Shown here piece after piece: positions 63,130 through 64,000 of a DNA stretch of 64,000 nucleotides; positions within the stretch are counted from its first letter, which is position 1, and each line of letters opens with the position of its first letter. The position numbers and the translations under genes are program-made. This stretch comes from Megalonaias nervosa. Lineage: Eukaryota > Mollusca > Bivalvia > Unionida > Unionidae. The stretch lies in contig JAECUM010004998.1 of assembly GCA_016617855.1 (NCBI GenBank), forward strand, positions 148,798 to 212,797. Reading direction: 5' to 3'. The notes under the pieces are model-generated. The model was not told where the DNA came from. It saw only the letters and a program-made list of their open reading frames with translations, and ran no database searches.

Positions 63130-63387
63130 TGCGTTCTCATCTCTAATAAGATGCACTAACCAAAAGAAGAAGGTGCGCGTCTAACTCGAGAATTAGCAAT
63201 ATTACACACTTGTTTAAAATATAATAATACTATTAAAAACATAAAAAGTCACGCCGTCTGAAAGCATGCAAGTTGAATGAAAGACAACAGCTATTCCCAA
63301 CACTTATGAAGATAATACATGGCCTGAAGAAAGGGGTTCACCTTTCGGAAAACCACTAGTAATTCCTTCCAGAGCCTTAATAAGCAT
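25402..63387 (-). CDS. TK2: TK2/dNK-type deoxynucleoside kinase gene (10-exon model)
   Basis: This enzyme phosphorylates pyrimidine (in insects, all) deoxynucleosides at the 5'-OH using ATP, the first step of dNTP salvage; vertebrate TK2 works in mitochondria (family knowledge). Eight firm exons (61310-25402) encode the P-loop VEGNIASGKTT, the catalytic-glutamate segment EEPVRKW, the substrate-binding QTYVQL, the ERS motif (ERSIYSAKY), SEWFDWI, the arginine-rich LID (YLRTRPEVVYQRLKNRNR), HEEWLI and a short C-tail ending at TGA 25404-25402. Two proposed leader exons add 34 residues and give 245 in total, close to insect dNK (~250) and human TK2 (265). All ten junctions keep frame. The gene spans about 38 kb because its introns are full of mobile elements. 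DCK or DGUOK is less likely because the P-loop and LID segments read closest to TK2/dNK; a phylogeny would settle this. Confidence 0.92.
26028..27694. mobile_element. DNA element with TACYRTRTATACTCGCRTATAAGC termini
   Basis: The left end TACTGTGTATACTCGCATAT (then AAGCCTG) matches the reverse of the right end, TACCATATATATTCACGTAT (then AAGCTGA). A second pair of matching inner segments (ATAAGCCA-type near 27615) supports long imperfect termini. No transposase motif was seen; it is probably non-autonomous. It sits in kinase intron 9 (25492-29728). The superfamily is uncertain: pogo/Tigger-like is likely, but the target duplication is unclear. Confidence 0.65.
27695..29728. other. Kinase intron 9, right part
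   Basis: AT-rich with no exon evidence. About 27830-27970 resembles 2590-2700 (a dispersed repeat). A small open frame on the minus strand (28208-28008) has no family signature. Confidence 0.5.
29729..29809 (-). CDS. TK2: Kinase exon 9: HEEWLI segment
   Basis: This is 27 codons, phase 0/0, with acceptor TTTCCCTAG|GAA and donor TTG|GTAAAT. EHLQALHDRHEEWLIKKSKF then PTPCHVL corresponds to the conserved Y-L-x-x-x-H-x-x-H-E-x-W-L helix after the LID. Confidence 0.95.
29853..31395. mobile_element. TA-type DNA element, copy 1 (inverted relative to copy 2)
   Basis: The left terminus TACACCACTCCATCGATAAC and the reversed right terminus TATACCTCTCCCTCGCTAAC are inverted repeats bordered by TA. The whole body matches 46156-47514 in the opposite orientation; for example ATTTTGTTAAAATTTCTTTC near 30110 pairs with the reverse of about 47240. 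No transposase is readable. It has about 220 bp (around 30415-30640) that copy 2 lacks. It is in kinase intron 8. Confidence 0.85.
32187..32240. repeat. Half copy of the hairpin element
   Basis: GGCAGATCTGGGTCAATGCA followed by GTTTGTTAGGACTAA is nearly the same as 32610-32645, without the matching arm. Confidence 0.65.
32561..32645. repeat. Palindromic hairpin element, copy B
   Basis: CAACTGCAAACTGCATAGAC followed by CC pairs with GGGTCTATGCAGTTTG downstream. The centre differs from copy A but keeps CATAATGAG near the middle. It lies ~130 bp right of nothing coding and ~140 bp left of exon 8, in intron 8. Confidence 0.75.
32781..32860 (-). CDS. TK2: Kinase exon 8: LID region
   Basis: This is 80 nt, with acceptor TTATTTCCAG|TTTATC and donor TTG|GTAGAA, ending in phase 0. 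YLRTRPEVVYQRLKNRNRAE supplies the LID arginines that close over ATP phosphates. The preceding G plus TT give the Val of the V-Y-L-R-T core. Confidence 0.95.
32861..33640. other. Kinase intron 7, left part
   Basis: AT-rich sequence with no recognised repeat or exon. Confidence 0.5.
33650..35075. repeat. ~150-bp tandem array with YY1-like motifs
   Basis: About nine diverged units each run through TTTAGGACCAACTAGACATC, a GAAGTCTTTTGGTGAAAACC segment, GACCATCTATTCAGGAGAAG and ACAAGATTTTCAAGATGGC, then ATGGTGGCCATATTGG. The last part repeats the CAAGATGGC/GCCAT pattern of YY1 sites. Further units resume at 35575-35955 after a SINE. In kinase intron 7. Confidence 0.85.
35350..35545 (-). mobile_element. 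tRNA-derived SINE (minus strand)
   Basis: Read on the minus strand, an A-box-like TGGCTTAGTGGTTAGCATGC and a B box GGGTTCAAATCC have tRNA spacing. They are followed by GTGTCCTTGGGAAAGGCACT, a conserved SINE body also seen at 45240-45290. It interrupts the ~150-bp tandem array. Confidence 0.8.
35575..35955. repeat. Continuation of the ~150-bp tandem array
   Basis: Two to three more diverged units (TTTTCATCTAGGACCACCAA, AAGAAGTCTTTTGGTAAAAA, GGAGAAGCAGCAATAACAAG). The array was probably continuous before the SINE inserted. Confidence 0.75.
35956..37655. other. Kinase intron 7, middle
   Basis: AT-rich. A G run lies at about 37003-37012. No other element is recognised. Confidence 0.45.
37660..37705. 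repeat. Half copy of the hairpin element
   Basis: GGGCAGATCAGGATCTTTGT then AGTTTGCAGTTTTA matches one arm of copies A and C. The other arm is missing or lost. Confidence 0.6.
37732..39680. mobile_element. pogo/Tigger-like DNA element, TIR CAGYCAAACC
   Basis: The left end CAGCCAAACCCACATATCTG (then AACCTCGGTTATCT) and the reversed right end CAGTCAAACCTGGTTATCTC are bordered by TA (37730-37731 and 39681-39682). Subterminal GGTTATCT/ATATCTCGGGACC motifs recur. An open frame at 37775-38059 has no recognised domain. A strong internal hairpin lies at 38276-38385. Non-autonomous; in kinase intron 7. Confidence 0.82.
38276..38385. repeat. ~52-bp-arm inverted repeat inside the pogo-like element
   Basis: TCAACATCATTAAATGTAGC then TAAAAATACCTAATTTGTTT pairs with the reverse of the segment ending ACATTTAATGATGCTGACC, with a loop of only a few bases. 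Confidence 0.8.
39700..41830. repeat. Diverged tandem family with ACCAAGTTTCATGGCAAT-type units
   Basis: Phrases such as GGGCAATAACTCTTACAAAT, GACCATAATATTTACCAAGT and a TTTCATGGCA...CTATGGGATTAG block recur at least four times with heavy divergence, for example near 39760, 40800, 40960, 41500 and 41670. An open frame at 41649-41936 runs across one unit and is not a gene. Confidence 0.65.
41930..42125. repeat. Palindromic hairpin elements, copies C and D, side by side
   Basis: Copy C (about 41930-42010) has AACTGCAAACAACAATGATC then CTGATCTGC, paired with GCAGATCAGGGTTCATGTTG. Copy D (about 42043-42125) has CACAGACTCAGATCTGCTG paired with CAGCAAATCTGGGTCTGTGC then AGTTTG. The outer CTTATAAG motif is present at both outer ends of the pair (41930 and 42111). 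Just upstream (minus-strand downstream) of exon 7. Confidence 0.8.
42239..42327 (-). CDS. TK2: Kinase exon 7: SEWFDWI helix
   Basis: This is 89 nt, with acceptor TTTTTCAG|CAAAAT and donor GATGG|GTAAGA. It reads KIMADLDYIVISEWFDWILK, the conserved D-Y-x-x-x-S-E-W-F helix of TK2/dNK, then NENIKVDLM. Confidence 0.95.
42925..43000 (+). mobile_element. SINE 3' fragment with (ACT)n
   Basis: CATATAGCCAGAATTGTGCT then GGTGTTTAGTTAAAACCCC resembles the tail of the 21.1-kb SINE. It is followed by an ACT trinucleotide run at about 42978-42999. Confidence 0.45.
43283..44627. mobile_element. pogo/Tigger-like DNA element, TIR CAGTRGTCCCCCTCTT
   Basis: The left end CAGTAGTCCCCCTCTTGAAC and the reversed right end CAGTGGTCCCCCTCTTATAT are bordered by TA (43281-43282 and 44628-44629). 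Subterminal GGCCACNCCT motifs recur at both ends. Internal features are a 64-bp-type duplication at 43603-43735 (ACTAAGATTAATATTATTGC...), and a 13-14-bp repeat GAAGATATTAAAT at about 44418-44482. No transposase is readable. In kinase intron 6. Confidence 0.88.
44668..45165. repeat. 61-bp minisatellite (~8 units)
   Basis: Unit: GAGGTACACCCAGTAAGCTC, AAGGATGTAGAATAGGTCTG, ATGTCACATGTCACTAGATC. Inner units differ by only one or a few bases and the edge units are more diverged, as in unequal crossing-over. It begins 39 bp right of the pogo-like element. Confidence 0.95.
45170..45330 (+). mobile_element. tRNA-derived SINE, degraded
   Basis: An A-box-like GTGATTAACGTGCCTGACTC, a B-box-like GGTTTTGAATCC and the body GTGCCCTTGGAATAGCACTT match the SINE at 35350-35545. 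Confidence 0.6.
45385..45735 (+). mobile_element. LINE 3' end (last ~50 codons of ORF2, 3' UTR, ATT tail)
   Basis: A frame reads SYGQRSFAYLGPATWNELPT then ELRCKDTVISFKSTLKTHLF and stops at TAA 45545-45547. This Y-G-x-R-x-F...W-N-x-L-P...FK-x-x-L-K-T-x-L-F block is the typical C-terminus of CR1/L2/Jockey-group reverse transcriptases. The 3' UTR has GGCACTATACAAAGTCCTCA followed by (TTA)n, the usual tail. Severely 5'-truncated. Confidence 0.88.
46005..46078 (-). CDS. TK2: Kinase exon 6: ERS motif
   Basis: This is 74 nt (24 codons + 2), with acceptor CTTTAACAG|AAA and donor AGAAA|GTAAGT. KCPIKLAERSIYSAKYCFVE contains the E-R-S motif (DRS in DCK/DGUOK) involved in catalysis, followed by the FVENL helix. 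The two left-over bases pair with the first base of exon 7 to give Asn. Confidence 0.94.
46156..47514. mobile_element. TA-type DNA element, copy 2 (inverted relative to copy 1)
   Basis: The left end TATACACCTCTCCCTCAATA and reversed right end TATACACCACTCCATTGATA form terminal inverted repeats with flanking TA. The body is the reverse complement of 29853-31395 with moderate divergence and one ~220-bp deletion. In kinase intron 5, starting only ~78 bp from exon 6. Confidence 0.85.
47515..48279. other. Kinase intron 5, part
   Basis: AT-rich; 47835-47970 has a weak SINE-like look (AGTGCTGTGGTAATGCATCT, then AAATTCAGGGGTTTCACCC), not strong enough to call. Confidence 0.4.
48280..48415 (+). mobile_element. 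SINE 3' half
   Basis: Matches the 3' half of the 21.1-kb SINE: CTCCACCAGTTATTCTGGCC, GCCATGTATAGCATATTGAG, then ATGGCGTTAAACTCACAAC with a CAA-repeat tail. Confidence 0.75.
48660..49170. repeat. 57-bp minisatellite (~9 units)
   Basis: Unit: ACAAGGTTAATTCCTCATCA, TCAAAAGGTCAAGTTATCAC, ATCATAAGAGTAACACA. Several units carry small internal deletions. Confidence 0.92.
49730..49950. repeat. Diverged ~120-bp tandem family, second site
   Basis: Shares TTTGACCCCCAAATCAAAAA, CCCCAAAATCAACAGGCATC and CAAGCCAACCACAAAGTTTG with the block at 22210-22580. Confidence 0.65.
50500..52260. other. Less AT-rich block with unrecognised broken frames
   Basis: After a G run at 50505-50519, the sequence to about 52260 is clearly less AT-rich than neighbouring intron. 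It holds plus-strand open frames of 115, 64, 86 and 71 codons (50675-51022, 51255-51449, 51776-52036, 52033-52248) in different phases. I recognise no domain. It may be a decayed transposon ORF or processed pseudogene; no terminal repeats or poly(A) were seen. Confidence 0.35.
53085..53335. repeat. ~38-bp minisatellite
   Basis: Six or so units contain GATGTAAGATGTGTTACCAT then TTACCCCAAAGGTCAA, with variable spacing. Confidence 0.85.
53340..53880. repeat. ~120-150-bp diverged tandem repeat
   Basis: CTTCATAATGATTCATTCCA, AGTATGAACAAAATCC and GACCTTGACCCGAAGTCAAA recur about four times, interspersed with CAAGCAAATGAAAAA-like spacers. Confidence 0.75.
54172..54261 (-). CDS. TK2: Kinase exon 5: substrate-pocket helix
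   Basis: This is 30 codons, phase 0/0, with acceptor ATATTAAG|GCA and donor CAG|GTAAAA. Residues read AKLYEDPKRWAIPFQTYVQL then TLLEMHLKKQ. The Gln of QTYVQL is the base-binding glutamine of the family. The acceptor tract is an unusual TTA repeat: the exon abuts the (ATA)n microsatellite at 54267-54300. Confidence 0.94.
54267..54310. repeat. (ATA)n/(ACA)n microsatellite beside exon 5
   Basis: An ATA run of about ten units followed by ACA units. On the minus strand it forms the pyrimidine/TTA tract immediately before the exon 5 acceptor. Confidence 0.95.
54311..55349. other. Kinase intron 4, left part
   Basis: AT-rich with no recognised element up to the LTR retrotransposon. Confidence 0.5.
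55350..56263 (+). repeat. 5' LTR
   Basis: Begins TGTTATGTAT and ends GGACTCATAACA, a TG...CA terminus with short inverted ends. It contains GTATTCTAGGGAAATAAATT near its 3' end, shared with the 3' LTR at about 58405. Confidence 0.85.
56430..57055 (+). pseudogene. gag-like fragment of the LTR element
   Basis: The open frame at 56430-56699 begins METFISNPTQEQSDCFKKDE and continues LLKLAGKYDLSEAK, resembling the N-terminal SAP-like region of Gypsy gag proteins. After a stop, 56700-57000 codes a repetitive QLQ/KEERE stretch with a (GA)n run at 56909-56935, as in the charged linker of such gags. It is broken by stops and cannot make a normal product. Confidence 0.7.
57005..57385 (+). pseudogene. 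RNase H fragment of the LTR element
   Basis: APVLSAPNFSQSFKMSVDAS then DVGVGRVLNQKD is the RT-RNase H junction of Gypsy pol with the first catalytic Asp. It continues, after a frame change near 57105, as YFSKTLNKKQRNYSTIKKEW with the catalytic Glu (normally KEC/KEA), and DHIPLTFIGKM. It breaks off at the HIKGKDN motif. Confidence 0.85.
57361..57467 (+). repeat. 28-bp tandem repeat inside the RNase H remnant
   Basis: Four units of CACATCAAAGGAAAGATAAT plus CTAATCTG start at 57361, 57389, 57417 and 57445. The first encodes the H-I-K-G-K-D-N motif that normally ends the RNase H domain. Since 28 is not a multiple of three, expansion destroyed the frame. Confidence 0.92.
57632..58487 (+). repeat. 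3' LTR
   Basis: Begins TGTTATGTATGTTTAATT directly after the purine tract. It aligns with the 5' LTR through TTTGGATTTAATT and TTTGTATTCTAGGGAAATAA. The end is eroded (GACCATA instead of CATAACA), so 58487 is approximate. Confidence 0.8.
58678..58731 (-). CDS. TK2: Kinase exon 4: EEPVRKW segment
   Basis: This is 18 codons, phase 0/0, with acceptor TTATTTCAG|ATT and donor CTG|GTAAAG. IHEEPVRKWQNLQGHNCL aligns to the E-P-x-x-K-W segment that carries the catalytic glutamate and a substrate-pocket Trp in TK2/dNK enzymes. Confidence 0.93.
58732..61025. other. Kinase intron 3
   Basis: AT-rich. Small tandem copies occur at 59225-59275 (ATAAAAATGGTGGTCAGTTC) and 60765-60815 (TGTGTATTTGGGGTGTACAC). 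No coding exon or mobile element is recognised. Confidence 0.5.
61233..61310 (-). CDS. TK2: Kinase exon 3: P-loop
   Basis: This is 26 codons, phase 0/0, with acceptor CCTTTCAG|GTTTGT and donor GAG|GTAATA. It encodes VCVEGNIASGKTTFLEYFKK..., the ATP-binding P-loop GxxxxGKT with the following helix. This is the best-conserved part of the family. Confidence 0.95.
61899..61954 (-). CDS. TK2: Candidate kinase exon 2 (basic N-terminal segment)
   Basis: This is 56 nt with acceptor CTGTTTTTCAG|CTCACC and donor ACT|GTAAGT, a strong consensus. The frame that ends in phase 0, as the P-loop exon requires, reads HQIFIRALHVSSIRHGFT. It is rich in Arg, His, Ser and hydrophobics with no acidic residue, as in mitochondrial presequences. 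The other two frames stop or give the wrong phase. Confidence 0.6.
63082..63129. repeat. (ATT)16 microsatellite
   Basis: A long perfect ATT run in the candidate first intron of the kinase gene. Confidence 0.95.
63342..63387 (-). CDS. TK2: Candidate kinase exon 1 (start codon, leader)
   Basis: ATG at 63387-63385 sits in a good start context (GCACCATGC) with an in-frame TGA just upstream. It opens MLIKALEGITSGFPK and ends at donor AAAG|GTGAAC, phase 1. The single base joins the CT at the start of the 61954 exon to form GCT (Ala), so frame is kept. No conserved motif supports it, since leaders are not conserved. The surrounding ~63380-63440 is less AT-rich than the rest, as a promoter-proximal exon might be. 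Confidence 0.4.
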
Positions 63388-64000
63388 GGTGCATCATCTC
63401 TCAGCACTACCGCCGCTGCTCTCAGGCGATTTACTAACTTTTGACATTATCCAGCTCAGAAGACAATTCTGTGTGTTAAGAATAACAAAATAGTTCCAAA
63501 CACTTAGCCCCTTTAACTTTTTAATTTTTATAACTTGCTATGGTCAATATAATATATATCTAGACTGTAGCTGAAGCTAAATAAAACGTTTTGTAAAAAG
63601 GATGTGTTGGCATATGCTTTTCGCAAAAACATAAATATTGCCAATACTACGGAGCACACTCCACGTCAAATCTTCAGTTTGAGAGGTTCGTAGTTTTGAA
63701 TCTTTAATTTTGGAGGTAAGTAAATCTTGCATATAGTCCTCAATCCCATAATACCTCTATGGCAAAACAACGGAACTTATGAGATTTGTCTGAACACCAA
63801 GAAACCATACGATGTATTCCGATTAGCACCATACGACTAATGAGCCTAACAAAGCAATGCAACTTTTTGTTAATGCAAGTAACTGAAATGTGGAGAACAT
63901 TTCAGTAAAAGACCAGTGGCAGTGCAAGAAATTTATTTTCTTCCCTCTGTAGAAAGGGTCTAGTATTTAACAGTCTGTAAATATGAGGGTTGTTTTTTTT
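63388..64000. promoter_or_regulatory. Candidate promoter side of the kinase gene
   Basis: Upstream of the proposed first ATG. About 63400-63435 is the least AT-rich stretch nearby. On the plus strand TTTTGGAG|GTAAGT at 63708-63721 is a strong donor-like site and might mark a divergent 5' UTR exon. No TATA box can be assigned. Confidence 0.25.

Overview
This is a eukaryotic nuclear window. It is AT-rich and mostly intron and intergenic DNA, with short exons bounded by GT-AG sites and many transposable elements and tandem arrays. The tRNA-derived SINEs, the Tc1/pogo-like elements with TA target duplications and the dispersed ~100-150 bp tandem families look like a lophotrochozoan, most likely a bivalve mollusc. 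That placement is inference from repeat style and was not tested by a database search. There is no bacterial-type system, CRISPR array or operon.

Two conserved genes are recognisable, both on the minus strand and head to tail. WRNIP1 (Werner helicase-interacting AAA+ ATPase, MgsA/RarA family) starts at 15921 and runs leftwards through four exons: 15921-15238, 7137-6943, 6130-5907 and 1221-1001. It leaves the window before its C-terminal third. The second gene is a TK2/dNK-type deoxynucleoside kinase. Eight exons from 61310 to 25402 are firm and join in frame from the P-loop to the stop codon. Two upstream leader exons (61954-61899 and 63387-63342) are proposed because their phases fit; they would complete a 245-residue protein with a basic, mitochondrial-type N-terminus. 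The two gene products act in separate processes, replication-fork protection and deoxynucleoside salvage, although both bear on DNA synthesis.

Layout: 1-15921 WRNIP1. Intron 1 (7138-15237) is a nest: a hAT transposase remnant interrupted by a 5'-truncated LINE, with a 2-kb pogo-like element beside it. 15922-25401 is intergenic, with a second decayed LINE, a 310-bp duplication, a SINE, a foldback element, a 187-bp hAT MITE with intact 8-bp target duplications and a 45-bp minisatellite. 25402-63387 is the kinase gene. Its introns carry three further pogo/TA-type elements, two copies of a 1.4-1.5 kb TA-type element in opposite orientation in introns 8 and 5, an internally deleted Gypsy-type LTR element, several minisatellites (61-bp, 57-bp, ~38-bp, and ~150-bp with YY1-like motifs), SINE and LINE fragments, and a family of ~100-bp perfect-hairpin elements.

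No plainly new gene system was found. The most interesting points are structural: inverted element copies flanking exons 6-8 of the kinase gene, the hairpin family, an LTR element whose gag is joined to RNase H, and the leader-exon arrangement of the kinase. All positions come from reading the sequence by eye; exon borders were checked by codon phase.
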